Shown here one piece after another: positions 18,101 to 27,094 of a stretch of 64,000 nt of DNA. The stretch lies in assembly GCA_041441465.1 (NCBI GenBank), contig JASDSY010000001.1, forward strand, positions 62,001 to 126,000. Reading direction: 5' to 3'. The notes under the pieces are model-generated. The model was not told the DNA's origin. It worked only from the letters and a program-made list of their open reading frames with translations, and made no database searches. The DNA is from JASDSY01 sp041441465. GTDB lineage: Bacteria > Muiribacteriota > UBA9980. Made by a program: the position numbers and the translations under genes. The number at the start of each line of letters is the position of its first letter. The stretch's first letter is position 1.

Positions 18101-20062
18101 TTAAATTTTAAATTTATTCATATTATTAAATACAATATTCATTGGTATTTTTATATAAAATGTGGTTCCCTCGCCTGATACACTTTCAAAAGAAATGCTT
18201 CCCATGTGCTTTTCAATTATTTTTTTTATTATTGAAAGACCAACGCCGGTCCCTTCACATAATGGTAATTCACGAGTTCTAAAAAACGGAGTAAATATTT
18301 TAGGGTGATAATCTTTAGAAATTCCAATACCTGTATCTGAAAATATAAATATATGTTCCTTATTACCTTTTGCATACGAAATTGAAATTTCTCTGCGCTC
18401 GCTGTCACCAATATATTTCACCGAATTTGATATAAGATTGCTTAATACCCGGTTTATACTTTCCAAATCTGCCTCAATTTCAGGAATATCATCCGCCACA
18501 ATTACTTTTATATTTTTGTTTTTAATTAAATTTTCCTGCAATTTAAGATTCATATCGATAATTTCTTTCATATTTATTTTTTCTATTTTCAATGCTGCAT
18601 TATTTGCTTGGCTTAGAGCCAAAATATCTGTTATAAGATCATCCATTTTTTTAGCCGCATTAATTTCCATATTAAGATAATCCCATAAAGATTTATTATT
18701 CATGTCCGCATCGATTTTAGCAAGTTCCCGTTTTGATAATTCTAAAAATCCGCGCAATCCAGCCAGAGGGGTTTTTAAATCATGAGATACAGTATGTGCA
18801 TACGCTTCCAATTCATTATTTTGAGAATTAAGCATTAAATTTTTTTTAGTCATTTCATTAATAAGATCCCTATTATCAAGATACACTCCGGCACTGCCAG
18901 CCAATTCGACAATGCATCTAATACGTTCTTCAGAAAATTGCCGTATGTTCTCTTTAAAATAAAAGCTTATTATATATTTAAAATCATCTTCCCTAATAAT
19001 AGGACAAGCTAAAAAAGTCTTGACCTGATATCGTTTTAAATAATTAATAAAATTTTCTTTAGAAACTGTAACAGGCTCCTTAGCCGAATTAAAATTCTCA
19101 ATCATTTCTTCAATGTTATACAAAACAAATTCATTTGCTATATTAGTATTTTCAAGAAAAAATTTGAAATCATGAAATAATTGCATATCATTTTCCGTCA
19201 CTTCATTCTCCTGTGTCACATATGTGCTTATCATTTCATATTCAACTTTTTTAAGACCGGCATCATGTTTTTTTTTAAAAAGCCTTACAGCATGAGCTCC
19301 AAGACCCTGCGAAATAATATATATAAGTTCTTCAATTGCCGCAGAATCATATTTTTTATTAAAAAGACTTATAAGATCATTTTTTATTTTTTCTATTGTA
19401 AGTTTAAGGTCCATTTTTTTAAATTTATCAGAAAAACGAACTAGTATAATATAAGTTATTATTATTGATAATGTTGTCAATATGGCAAATAAAAAAAACA
19501 ACTTATATTTTAATGTTTCAAAGAAAAATCCCGTATTTTTAAAATTTTCAAGCACATTATAGTATTCAAGTTTTAAAGACTCGTTAATAGAATCTTGCAA
19601 TTGAGAGCCTTTTCTTTGAAAATCCTTAGCAATTTCCTGAATATCTTCACTTGAAGATAATCGATTCATTTTTAAAGATATTAACTCATCGCTGATTTTT
19701 TTTAATTCACTGAGATAATATAGTATTTTTTTTACATTTTCTTCTTTCTGTATGCTTATACTGTGGTTTCCAAAAAGTATTACTTCTTCACTTATTACTT
19801 TGTATGTGTCCAAAATCTGTTTCATATTATTGTCAATACTCTTTTGCGATTTTAACTCAATAATGAAATTTCCCAATTCACGCAATTCAATAACATTTTT
19901 CATTGCCGCTTCCAAAAAAAATAATGACTGAGAACATTTCTTTTCCATAAAAGAATTTTTATCGCTTATTTTTTCTATTTCGCCGAAACCAATCGTTCCA
20001 AATAATATAAACATAAATATAACAATTATTAAATTAATTATAAGTTTATATTCTTTTTTCAT
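18101..20062 (-). CDS. Membrane sensor histidine kinase with GAF-like domain
   Basis: 653 residues. A transmembrane helix at about 8-28 and a second at about 185-210 bracket a helical extracytoplasmic sensor rich in Leu/Ile/Lys. A GAF-like domain covers about 225-395 (AAIEELIYIISQGLGAHAVRLF ... IRCIVELAGSAGVYLDN). The dimerisation box YAHTVSHDLKTPLAGLRG carries the phospho-acceptor His. The HATPase_c domain has an N box (LSNLISNSVKYIG), DTGIGI and GTGVGLSIIKK, all intact. No response regulator is adjacent; the nearest downstream gene is treS, 257 nt away, so a link to osmotic control is possible but unproved. Confidence 0.9.
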   Translation of the reverse strand: MKKEYKLIINLIIVIFMFILFGTIGFGEIEKISDKNSFMEKKCSQSLFFLEAAMKNVIELRELGNFIIELKSQKSIDNNMKQILDTYKVISEEVILFGNHSISIQKEENVKKILYYLSELKKISDELISLKMNRLSSSEDIQEIAKDFQRKGSQLQDSINESLKLEYYNVLENFKNTGFFFETLKYKLFFLFAILTTLSIIITYIILVRFSDKFKKMDLKLTIEKIKNDLISLFNKKYDSAAIEELIYIISQGLGAHAVRLFKKKHDAGLKKVEYEMISTYVTQENEVTENDMQLFHDFKFFLENTNIANEFVLYNIEEMIENFNSAKEPVTVSKENFINYLKRYQVKTFLACPIIREDDFKYIISFYFKENIRQFSEERIRCIVELAGSAGVYLDNRDLINEMTKKNLMLNSQNNELEAYAHTVSHDLKTPLAGLRGFLELSKRELAKIDADMNNKSLWDYLNMEINAAKKMDDLITDILALSQANNAALKIEKINMKEIIDMNLKLQENLIKNKNIKVIVADDIPEIEADLESINRVLSNLISNSVKYIGDSERREISISYAKGNKEHIFIFSDTGIGISKDYHPKIFTPFFRTRELPLCEGTGVGLSIIKKIIEKHMGSISFESVSGEGTTFYIKIPMNIVFNNMNKFKI

Positions 20063-20093
20063 AAAAGCCCCTTTAACTCCAACCCTATATTTA

Positions 20094-20123
20094 ATTATAA
20101 CTTAAAAAAAAATAAAAAGTCAA
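20094..20123 (-). promoter_or_regulatory. Sigma-70-type promoter for the sensor kinase
   Basis: Minus strand TTGACT (20123-20118), 18 nt spacer, consensus TATAAT (20099-20094). An AAGGGG ribosome site lies before the ATG. Confidence 0.65.
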
Positions 20124-20246
20124 TCAAAATTAATTATTACTTAATTTTTTAACAATATAAAAAAACAAGAACTATAAGTTATATTCCTACCAATTTAATA
20201 ATTTCCTGATGATTTTAATTTGAAAATCTAAAAAAATGTTTTTATC

Positions 20247-20274
20247 TTTACTTTTTTATTTTTTGTGGTAAAAT
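20247..20274 (+). promoter_or_regulatory. Promoter of the leader RNA and P5C dehydrogenase
   Basis: TTTACT (20247-20252), 16 nt spacer, TAAAAT (20269-20274). Transcription would begin near 20281, exactly where the structured leader starts. Confidence 0.5.
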
Positions 20275-20280
20275 AGCAGT

Positions 20281-20570
20281 GATTTTTCTTCGACCCTTAA
20301 TTCTAAAGCTAATGCCATGAATAAAAGGGCGCAGAGCTTGTTAAGCCGCAGGGTAGCCGCGGAAACGCAGCCGCCTCCCGTATTTGGAAAGGAGAAAACA
20401 AATTAAATGCATCCGCATGTTTCATCTTATTTTACGTTCGCGTTTCCAGTTTGCAATTTAATAACGTTAAAATTCTCCTTTTTTATAATGGTTTAGCAAT
20501 CTGCCAGGATAGTTAAAACATATTTTTAATATGGCAAATATATATCAAAAAAAAGAAAGGGGTAGTTTTA
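20281..20570 (+). ncRNA. Candidate cis-regulatory structured leader RNA upstream of P5C dehydrogenase
   Basis: About 290 nt of leader with a G/C-rich core in an AT-rich gap. CCCTT (20294-20298) can pair with AAGGG (20325-20329), and AAGCT (20306-20310) with AGCTT (20335-20339), which is an H-type pseudoknot order. A GCG-GAAA-CGC tetraloop hairpin sits at 20359-20368 between GGG and CCC flanks. AAAGGAGAA (20388-20396) pairs exactly with TTCTCCTTT (20473-20481), followed by T residues, like a long-looped terminator; nested pairs strengthen it. GGAAACGC (20361-20368) also matches GCGTTTCC (20440-20447) in that loop. A possible 29-codon leader peptide starts at 20406 behind the GGAG. It matches no riboswitch class I can recall. 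Structure is by eye only. Confidence 0.5.
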
Positions 20571-22208
20571 ATGTTAGGTCATTTTCAAATACCAAAACCT
20601 CAAAACGAAAAAATTTATGATTACTCGAAAGGTACTAAAGAAGCAAACGCTCTTAAAGCTGAATTAAAAAGATTGAGCTCGGAAACAATTGAAATTCCGC
20701 TCTTCATTAACGGTAAAGAAGTATTCACCGGCAGCACCGGAGAATTCACTTCGCCGCACAATCATTCGCTTAAACTCGCTAAATATCATAAAGCCTCGAA
20801 AGAACATGTACAGCAGGCGATCGACTCAGCGATGGCCGCGAAAAAAGAATGGGAAAATTACACTTACCACGAAAGGGCGAGCATATTTTTGCGCGCTGCC
20901 GAACTTTTAGCCGGCCCTTACCGCGCTACATTAAATGCCGCAACAATGCTCGGCCAGAGCAAAACCGCATATCAGGCGGAAATTGATTCCGCATGCGAAG
21001 CGATAGATTTTCTGCGCTTTAATTCATATTTCATGTCTAAAATTTATGAAAACCAGCCAAATTCATCGGCCGGTATCTGGAATTACATGGAATACAGGCC
21101 GCTTGACGGTTTCGTATTCGCCGTAACTCCGTTTAATTTTACCGCAATTGCCTTAAATCTTATAACATCCGTAATGCTTATGGGAAACACGGTGGTATGG
21201 AAACCGGCAATGTCCGCTTTATACTCCGCACATTTCATTGTACAGCTGCTGAAAAAAGCCGGCCTGCCCGACGGCGTATTAAATATGCTCCAGGGCCCCG
21301 GTTCAGTAATCGGACCTATGGTCATAACCGATCCTAATCTCGCCGGAATCCACTTTACAGGCAGCACCGACGTATTTAACGGCATGTACAAATCGATCGG
21401 CGAAAATATCGCAAAATACAGATGCTATCCGCGCCTTGTAGGCGAAACTGGCGGCAAAGACTTTATATTCGCGCACTCAAGCGCCGACGTGAAAGCTTTA
21501 AAAGCCGCTATGGTAAGGGGCTCATATGAATATCAGGGCCAGAAATGCTCGGCCGCTTCAAGAGCTTATATACCAAAGTCAGTATGGAACGCTATGAAAG
21601 ACGATCTTATCAAAGATATAAAAGCCATAAAAATGGGAGATCCTGAAGATTTTTCAAACTTCATGAGCGCGGTCATCGATAACAGCTCATTCGAAAATAT
21701 AAAAAAATACATAGATTACGCGGCAAATTCAAACGAGGCGCAAATTTTAGCCGGCGGCGGATGCGACAAATCGAAAGGCTACTTCGTCGAGCCTACGCTT
21801 ATTTTAACGACAAATCCGATGTTCAAGACAATGCATGAGGAAATCTTCGGGCCTGTAATGACGGTTTACGTATATGACGACGCTGATTACGAGAAAACCC
21901 TCGACTTATGCGTCAATACATCGGTATATGCGCTTACCGGATCGATATTCGCCGACAGCCGTCAGGCGATAAAAACCGCTTTCGAAAAACTCCGCCACAG
22001 CGCCGGAAATTTTTATATCAACGACAAACCTACAGGCGCAGTCGTCGGACAGCAGCCTTTCGGCGGCAGCATGAAATCAGGCACTAACGATAAAGCAGGC
22101 TCGTATCTTAATCTTATAAGATGGGTTTCGCCGCGCGCTATAAAAGAAACGTTATGCCCGTCTTCGGAAATCATCTATGATTATATGAAAACACACGACA
22201 ATAAATAA
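20571..22208 (+). CDS. pruA: L-glutamate gamma-semialdehyde (P5C) dehydrogenase, ALDH4 type
   Basis: 545 residues. Oxidises glutamate-gamma-semialdehyde (from proline via pyrroline-5-carboxylate) to glutamate with NAD+. The N-terminal extension, FINGKEVFTG, AVTPFNFTAIALNLITSVMLMGNTVVWKPA, LVGETGGKDF (general-base Glu) and YEYQGQKCSAASR (nucleophilic Cys) match the ALDH4A1-like, stand-alone form. No proline dehydrogenase domain is fused and none is in the window. GAAAGGGG lies 11 nt before the ATG. Expression is probably controlled by the structured leader immediately upstream, and a strong terminator follows. It may supply glutamate for osmotic or carbon metabolism. Confidence 0.94.
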   Translation: MLGHFQIPKPQNEKIYDYSKGTKEANALKAELKRLSSETIEIPLFINGKEVFTGSTGEFTSPHNHSLKLAKYHKASKEHVQQAIDSAMAAKKEWENYTYHERASIFLRAAELLAGPYRATLNAATMLGQSKTAYQAEIDSACEAIDFLRFNSYFMSKIYENQPNSSAGIWNYMEYRPLDGFVFAVTPFNFTAIALNLITSVMLMGNTVVWKPAMSALYSAHFIVQLLKKAGLPDGVLNMLQGPGSVIGPMVITDPNLAGIHFTGSTDVFNGMYKSIGENIAKYRCYPRLVGETGGKDFIFAHSSADVKALKAAMVRGSYEYQGQKCSAASRAYIPKSVWNAMKDDLIKDIKAIKMGDPEDFSNFMSAVIDNSSFENIKKYIDYAANSNEAQILAGGGCDKSKGYFVEPTLILTTNPMFKTMHEEIFGPVMTVYVYDDADYEKTLDLCVNTSVYALTGSIFADSRQAIKTAFEKLRHSAGNFYINDKPTGAVVGQQPFGGSMKSGTNDKAGSYLNLIRWVSPRAIKETLCPSSEIIYDYMKTHDNK

Positions 22209-22224
22209 TCGGCTTTCATAAATT

Positions 22225-22268
22225 AAAAAGCGGAAATATGAATTTAAAATCATGTTTCCGCTTTTTTT
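22225..22268 (+). terminator. Rho-independent terminator after pruA
   Basis: Stem AAAAAGCGGAAA (22225-22236) with TTTCCGCTTTTT (22255-22266), an inner ATGA/TCAT pairing and a T run. From here to 22517 no gene is visible, only AT-rich sequence. Confidence 0.9.
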
Positions 22269-22517
22269 ATAAAATTTCACATAAAATTTGAAAATTCCGG
22301 AAAAATATTTATTTTACTTTTTTGTTTTACATCGATCTGATCGCCTTATTCATCTATATTTACAATCACATTTAGGATTAATATTTACGGCCGTTTTATC
22401 ACTTTTTTAGATGACTTGAATTTTCAAATTCCAATTTTAGATTAGTTAAATATATTGAAATTTCAATAATATTAATCATAACTCACTGACTGCCTCTCTA
22501 ACTTTTATTAATAATTT

Positions 22518-22546
22518 TTGACATGACCGATTTTACGTGTTATAAT
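22518..22546 (+). promoter_or_regulatory. Consensus sigma-70 promoter for the metal-chelate uptake locus
   Basis: TTGACA (22518-22523), 17 nt spacer, TATAAT (22541-22546): a perfect consensus. It lies about 55 nt before the NTPase start. Confidence 0.85.
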
Positions 22547-22602
22547 AAAAAAGTAGCAAAAAATATTATTCGAAAGTAATTCAAAAAAAGCGCGAGGAAA
22601 TA

Positions 22603-23151
22603 ATGAAATCTAAAATCATTTTAACGGGCGAATGCAAATGCGGAAAAACAACGCTTATGAATAAGGTTTTAAATTCGGCTGTCGCATCGAATAAGTTAAC
22701 CTTAACCGATGTTTACGGCTATAAGACCATTCCTGTCATAGAGAATAACGATCTCACCGCGTTCGACATCGAAACTTTTCATGGAGTAAGAGCGCGAATC
22801 GCCTCAATTAATAAGATTTCAGAATTCAAATTCAAAAGGTTCTATGTGAACATAAATTCATTCAATTACGTAATCCAGGCGGAACTTGAAGCGGGCATTA
22901 AAAATAATGCCAAATTAATAGTTATGGACGAAATAGGCCTGATGGAAAAATTCTCGCCTGATTATATTAAGTCCATATTAAACTTATTCAATTACGATAT
23001 ACCGATATTCGGAGTATTAAAATTAATCGAAGGCGATGATTTCCTCGACGCCATAAAATTCCATAAAAACGTCGATTTATGTGAAATAAATTTAATGAAC
23101 CGCGATTGGATATATGAAAAAATTTATAATAAAGTAGAGAATTTATTATAA
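22603..23151 (+). CDS. THEP1-like nucleoside-triphosphatase
   Basis: 182 residues. Walker A is GECKCGKTT at residues 8-16 and Walker B is LIVMDEIGLME. Size and motif spacing match the NTPase_1/THEP1 family of P-loop NTPases, which hydrolyse nucleoside triphosphates with unclear physiological roles. It precedes the FecB-FecC-FecD-like import genes by 196 nt on the same strand, behind a perfect promoter; THEP1-like genes occur near cofactor and metal loci in anaerobes. A role in chelate processing is inference. Confidence 0.75.
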   Translation: MKSKIILTGECKCGKTTLMNKVLNSAVASNKLTLTDVYGYKTIPVIENNDLTAFDIETFHGVRARIASINKISEFKFKRFYVNINSFNYVIQAELEAGIKNNAKLIVMDEIGLMEKFSPDYIKSILNLFNYDIPIFGVLKLIEGDDFLDAIKFHKNVDLCEINLMNRDWIYEKIYNKVENLL

Positions 23152-23347
23152 TTAAAATTGGCTTTTTTCATAATCGAATTTAAAAATGATAAAATATATT
23201 AAAAACAATAAGAAATTTCAATAAAAATAAGTTAAAGTGCGATTTCATTTATATTTTGTTTTTTTATTTCATATAACAAACTGAACAAACGATCATTAAC
23301 AAAATTTTTAATAAAATTCCGTAATATTATTACTATGAAGGTGAAAA

Positions 23348-24457
23348 ATGAATAATATAAAAAAAAACCTGCTATCAAAATCGTTTATGAATAAGTTTAT
23401 TTATATAATCTTATTTGCCGTCTGTTTATTTGCCGCTGATATTTCAAATGCCGCCGGTCTTAATCCCAGCCCCGCCGATCAATCGCCAAAGGGCGTCAAT
23501 GCTCCTAAAATAGCGGCGATATTTCCGCAGGCACTGGCTTTGATTTATCTTTTTGAAGCGCAGGGGCAATTATGCGCATTTCCATTGCAAACTCTCAAGA
23601 TAGAAGACAAGAAAAGTTTTTTTTACGACATTATGACGCCTTACAAGGCTTCCATTAAAGATACAGGCACAAATAATAAACCTAATATCGAAACAATAAT
23701 GTCGATAAAACCGGATTTTGCAATTATTGCCGATGTAAAAAACCCTATCGAGGAAAACCTCGCGAAAATCAACTGTAATGTTTTCAAATTCGCGGGCAAC
23801 TTCGCCGGCATTGAAAGATGGCTGAAAGATGTTTCTGATTTCGGCGTCTTATGCGGCAAATCAGAAAAAGCCCAAAAATACGCCAATTATTTCAAGGAAA
23901 AAATAAACATAGTTTCAGAAAAATTAAAAAACATCAAACTACATGACAAAAAGAAAGTCATTTACTTAATGTACATTAACGGCAAAATAATATCACGCGG
24001 CGCGCGCATAAATTTCGGAATTGAAATTTTGAAATTATTTAAGGAATTCGTTACCGTACTAAACGCTGAAAACGACATAAATAGCCGCGATCTTCCAGTT
24101 TCGGCGGAAGAATTAATAAACCTCGACCCGGATTACATATTTATCGATAAAGTTGACCATTCATCAAACGAAACTATAATTTTGAAAGAAGATTTCTGGA
24201 AAAAACTAAAAGCATATAATGACAAAAAAATATATATAATTCCTTACGACGATCCGGCCTGCTCGATAACATGCTGGTATTTTAACCTATGCGCGCCGCT
24301 CGGTGTCCTGTGGACCGCAAAAGTTTTATTCCCTGCGGAATTTTCCGATGTAGACCTTAACGCTTTATCAGTCGATTTTCACAAAACATTTTTAAATATC
24401 GACATCTCAAAATATAAAACAGTCAATACAAATTTTATGAGGACAGTCAATCAATGA
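23348..24457 (+). CDS. ABC transporter periplasmic chelate-binding protein (FecB/BtuF-like)
   Basis: 369 residues. The N-terminal signal segment (about 15-35, ending near ISNAA) is followed by a class III two-lobed binding fold: APKIAAIFPQALALIY, MSIKPDFAIIADVKNP, NCNVFKFAGNFAGIERW, then VIYLMYINGKIISRGARINFGIEI in the second lobe. It should capture a metal chelate or corrinoid in the periplasm for the downstream permease. The stop overlaps the permease start by 4 nt (ATGA), indicating translational coupling. Ligand not determinable; iron-siderophore, corrinoid or another metallophore are all possible. AAGGTG precedes the ATG. Confidence 0.85.
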   Translation: MNNIKKNLLSKSFMNKFIYIILFAVCLFAADISNAAGLNPSPADQSPKGVNAPKIAAIFPQALALIYLFEAQGQLCAFPLQTLKIEDKKSFFYDIMTPYKASIKDTGTNNKPNIETIMSIKPDFAIIADVKNPIEENLAKINCNVFKFAGNFAGIERWLKDVSDFGVLCGKSEKAQKYANYFKEKINIVSEKLKNIKLHDKKKVIYLMYINGKIISRGARINFGIEILKLFKEFVTVLNAENDINSRDLPVSAEELINLDPDYIFIDKVDHSSNETIILKEDFWKKLKAYNDKKIYIIPYDDPACSITCWYFNLCAPLGVLWTAKVLFPAEFSDVDLNALSVDFHKTFLNIDISKYKTVNTNFMRTVNQ

Positions 24458-25479
24458 ATTTTTTCTCTAAAAGCTCCGCTAAAAAACTTTTTTTAATATC
24501 CGCGGCTTTTATCTGCCTGATTTTGCTTATGGCATTTTCACTTTTTATCGGCCGCTACCACGTAAATTTCGGCGAAATTTATGACGCATACCGCCAGGGC
24601 GCGCTTTCGACAAATGTCAAAGATTTTTTCGTAATTTACGAATTGAGGACGCCGCGGATTTTAATGGCAGCCCTTACCGGTGCGGCGCTTTCATGCGGCG
24701 GCGTCGCCGTTCAATCGGTATTTAAAAACCCGATAGTAAGCCCGTTCGTGATAGGCATATCGGCCGGCGCGTCGCTCGGCGCAGCTATCGGCATAGTAAT
24801 TTTTAACGGCAGCCGCGCCGCTATCGAAACTCTATCGTTCATCCTGGCGTCATTTGCCGCGTTCCTCGCTTATACCGCGTCGGGCTGCGGCAGAAACACT
24901 TTGATGTTCCTTCTTCTCGGGACAGCGGTATCCTCATTTTTCAACGCCATAATCGGCATTTTGCAATATTTCGCCGACCCCGAAAACCAGCTGCCGGCAC
25001 TTACATTCTGGATGCTCGGCGGGTTCGATTCGATTTCATTCAAGTCGCTTGCATTCGCGGCGCCAGTTTCATTAATATGCCTTGCGGTTTTATACACGCA
25101 ATCACATAAAATGAATATCATGACGCTCGGCGATACCGAAGCCGCTTCGCTTGGCGTTAACGTGAATTACGCAAAGTTTGTCATAATGTCATTATGTATA
25201 TTGATGGTTTCCTCATGCACATCAAAAACCGGAGTAATCGGATGGATAGGACTTACCGTACCGCATATTTCAAGAATCATTCTGGGCCCCGATAACCGCT
25301 TCGTGTTCCCGCTTTCCGCAATCCTGGGCGCAGTATTTCTTGTCGTTTCAGACAACATCGCACGCACCATAACAGCCGGCGAGCTGCCGGTCGGAATTGT
25401 CACATCCCTTATCGGAGCACCTGTATTTACAGCGATAATTATGATCTCGCGCAAATCAGGCTGGGGCGGTGAAAGATAA
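24454..25479 (+). CDS. ABC transporter permease, FecCD family
   Basis: 341 residues, about nine or ten hydrophobic helices. FecCD motifs: YELRTPRILMAALTGAALSCGGVAVQSVFKNPIVSPFVIGISAGASLGAA, then the SLGVNVN coupling loop, and GVIGWIGLTVPHISRIILGPDN (cytoplasmic contact with the ATPase). It forms the homodimeric inner-membrane channel for the chelate delivered by the upstream binding protein. Overlaps that gene by 4 nt. A fragment closely related to its FFNAIIGILQYFADP...FWMLGG region survives as a remnant at 43467-43655. Confidence 0.93.
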   Translation: MNFFSKSSAKKLFLISAAFICLILLMAFSLFIGRYHVNFGEIYDAYRQGALSTNVKDFFVIYELRTPRILMAALTGAALSCGGVAVQSVFKNPIVSPFVIGISAGASLGAAIGIVIFNGSRAAIETLSFILASFAAFLAYTASGCGRNTLMFLLLGTAVSSFFNAIIGILQYFADPENQLPALTFWMLGGFDSISFKSLAFAAPVSLICLAVLYTQSHKMNIMTLGDTEAASLGVNVNYAKFVIMSLCILMVSSCTSKTGVIGWIGLTVPHISRIILGPDNRFVFPLSAILGAVFLVVSDNIARTITAGELPVGIVTSLIGAPVFTAIIMISRKSGWGGER

Positions 25480-25480
25480 T

Positions 25481-26266
25481 ATGTCAAATAAATTTACAAT
25501 AAAAGCCGAGGCCGTATATTTTTCGTATAAACCAATACTCAGGGACGCGCCAGTAAAAGTACTCGATAATGCCAGCATAACATTTCAGCCGGGCAATTCA
25601 TACGCGATAATCGGGCCGAACGGCGCCGGTAAAACCACGTTTTTGAAACTTATATGCGGATTCCTCGAACCGGCAGGCGGTAAAATCATCCTCGATGAAA
25701 TGGACTTAAATTCACTCAGCCGCCCTGAAATAGCCAGATTCATTTCCTACGTCCCGCAGGAGCACCATCCGACATTCGATTTTACAGTCCGCGAAATGCT
25801 TATGATGGGACGATCGCCGCACCTTAATTTCATCGGCCTGACCTCAAAAAAAGACAATATCATGCTTAAAGATATAAGCCATAAACTCGAGCTGACTGAA
25901 TTTTTAGAAAAACCTTACACGATATTAAGCGGCGGCGAAAGGCGGCGCGTATTGCTCGGCCGCGCGCTCATGCAGGATACCCCGGCGCTCGTGCTCGACG
26001 AACCGGACTCGAACCTCGATATACGCCACCAGCATAATTTTTTGAAAATAGTTTACGAATTGTCGAAATCCAACAATAAAATATGCATCTTTACAATCCA
26101 TAACCCCGAACTCGCTTATTACTACTCACATCAGACGTTAATAATAAGCCGCTCAAACAAAATGTTCATGCACGGGCCTACCCCGGAAATACTAACCGCA
26201 ACTAATCTTCACACCGCCTATAACTTCGACTTCAAGCAGTGCGATTTCTATAAAAATCTGAAATAA
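25481..26266 (+). CDS. ABC transporter ATP-binding protein, FecE/BtuD type
   Basis: 261 residues from the ATG at 25481. Walker A GPNGAGKTT, Q loop SYVPQEHHP, signature LSGGERRRVLLGRAL, Walker B ALVLDEPDSNLD and the switch His in FTIHNPEL are all intact. It powers import of the metal chelate. A GTG at 25469 is in frame and would overlap the permease, but GGTG 9 nt before the ATG supports 25481, one base after the permease stop. It completes a binding-protein/permease/ATPase operon that ends at a strong hairpin near 26401. Confidence 0.92.
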   Translation: MSNKFTIKAEAVYFSYKPILRDAPVKVLDNASITFQPGNSYAIIGPNGAGKTTFLKLICGFLEPAGGKIILDEMDLNSLSRPEIARFISYVPQEHHPTFDFTVREMLMMGRSPHLNFIGLTSKKDNIMLKDISHKLELTEFLEKPYTILSGGERRRVLLGRALMQDTPALVLDEPDSNLDIRHQHNFLKIVYELSKSNNKICIFTIHNPELAYYYSHQTLIISRSNKMFMHGPTPEILTATNLHTAYNFDFKQCDFYKNLK

Positions 26267-26400
26267 AATTCATAACGTCATTTTTTAAAATCACGTTTGC
26301 AAATTACTGATAAATTTATTTTACAATTATTACATGACCACATTCTAAAAACTATAATGTTTTTTATCAGCTTATTTTTAATAGTTTTTTATTTTTAGAT

Positions 26401-26440
26401 AAGGGGGCGGCTAAGGAATTATTCCTTACCGCCCCCTTTA
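26401..26440 (+). terminator. Strong hairpin terminator after the ABC importer
   Basis: AAGGGGGCGG then TAAGGAA pairs with TTCCTTA then CCGCCCCCTT, about 17 bp with one bulged C and a very short loop, followed by TTTAT. Confidence 0.8.
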
Positions 26441-26635
26441 TAATCCCCCACCCATCCTGCTACTTTTTATATTTTTACGGCTTCTACTTTATATACATTT
26501 TAATTTTTATATTTTAATTTCGGCAAAGCACAGGCTCCGCCTGCCGAGGAAAAAGAAATGCATTCATGCCATTGGAGCTTTCATGTTCGTAAGGCAAAAT
26601 GCTTCTCAAAAAGTTGACATTATATAAAATATTAT

Positions 26636-26904
26636 TTCCACGGCGGGCCTCCGCGCCCGCTCGATGAATTATCTCGCACATCCATATCGCGGCCGGTAAA
26701 AAAAGATAAAATATTGCTTCAATAAATGAGGCCGCGATTGTCATATTTTCGCAAAGTAAGCGGCCGCGGACCGTGCTTTGCGAAAATTAAAAACCACAAA
26801 ATAAAAGAAAACGACAGTATCACCAAAAACAAAGGTAGATGCAGCAGGATTAAAAAAGGGGCACGGGGGAAATCAAAGGGTATCACCCTTTGTTGTCCCC
26901 CGCA
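26636..26904 (+). repeat. Dispersed structured element, copy A (about 269 bp)
   Basis: Imperfect direct repeat of 36174-36428. It consists of four successive hairpins. Stem 1 is GCGGGC/GCCCGC (26643-26648/26655-26660). Stem 2 is ATCGCGGCC/GGCCGCGAT (26686-26694/26730-26738), enclosing a conserved A-rich loop. Stem 3 is ATTTTCGCAAAG/CTTTGCGAAAAT (26745-26756/26776-26787). The last is a nested hairpin, GGGGGA and CAAAGGGT against ACCCTTTG and TCCCCC (26865-26901). Stem 3 has a wholly different sequence in copy B but still pairs. There is no ORF with coding character, no terminal inverted repeat and no transposase. The 80 bp upstream (26518-26547) hold a separate CGGCA...TGCCG hairpin. Confidence 0.85.
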
Positions 26905-26944
26905 CTCTTAATATATTAATTTACCTGTATTTTACTTTATTTTA

Positions 26945-26973
26945 TTGAAATTATTTTCAAAATAATGTAAAAT
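26945..26973 (+). promoter_or_regulatory. AraC-gene promoter with palindromic operator in the spacer
   Basis: TTGAAA (26945-26950), 17 nt spacer, TAAAAT (26968-26973). The spacer is a perfect dyad, ATTATTTT-C-AAAATAAT (26950-26966). The same dyad in the same place is found at the purine permease promoter (38442). Confidence 0.7.
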
Positions 26974-27094
26974 CAAAGTTCAAATATTTCGAAATTCCTT
27001 CGTTAAAAATAATGAAATATAATGAACAAAGTAATCGATAAAATTCTCAATATAATTTTAATCAGATTATTTATAACAAAAAACAGGATATATC

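Noticed and set aside
20341..20380. T-box antiterminator similarity (AGGGTAGCCGCGG resembles the T-box core)
   Set aside because: The core differs from AGGGTGGNACCGCG, and there are only about 60 nt of transcript before it, too short for stem I and a specifier loop; the gene is not an amino-acyl-tRNA or transport gene.
20281..20380. c-di-GMP (GEMM) riboswitch, because GGGCGCAGAGC resembles GGACGCAAAGC
   Set aside because: The GGCAAACC half and the downstream tetraloop-receptor arrangement are missing.
26726..26911. 61-codon frame inside structured element copy A
   Set aside because: No ribosome site, biased repetitive composition, and not kept in copy B, where hairpins are conserved instead.
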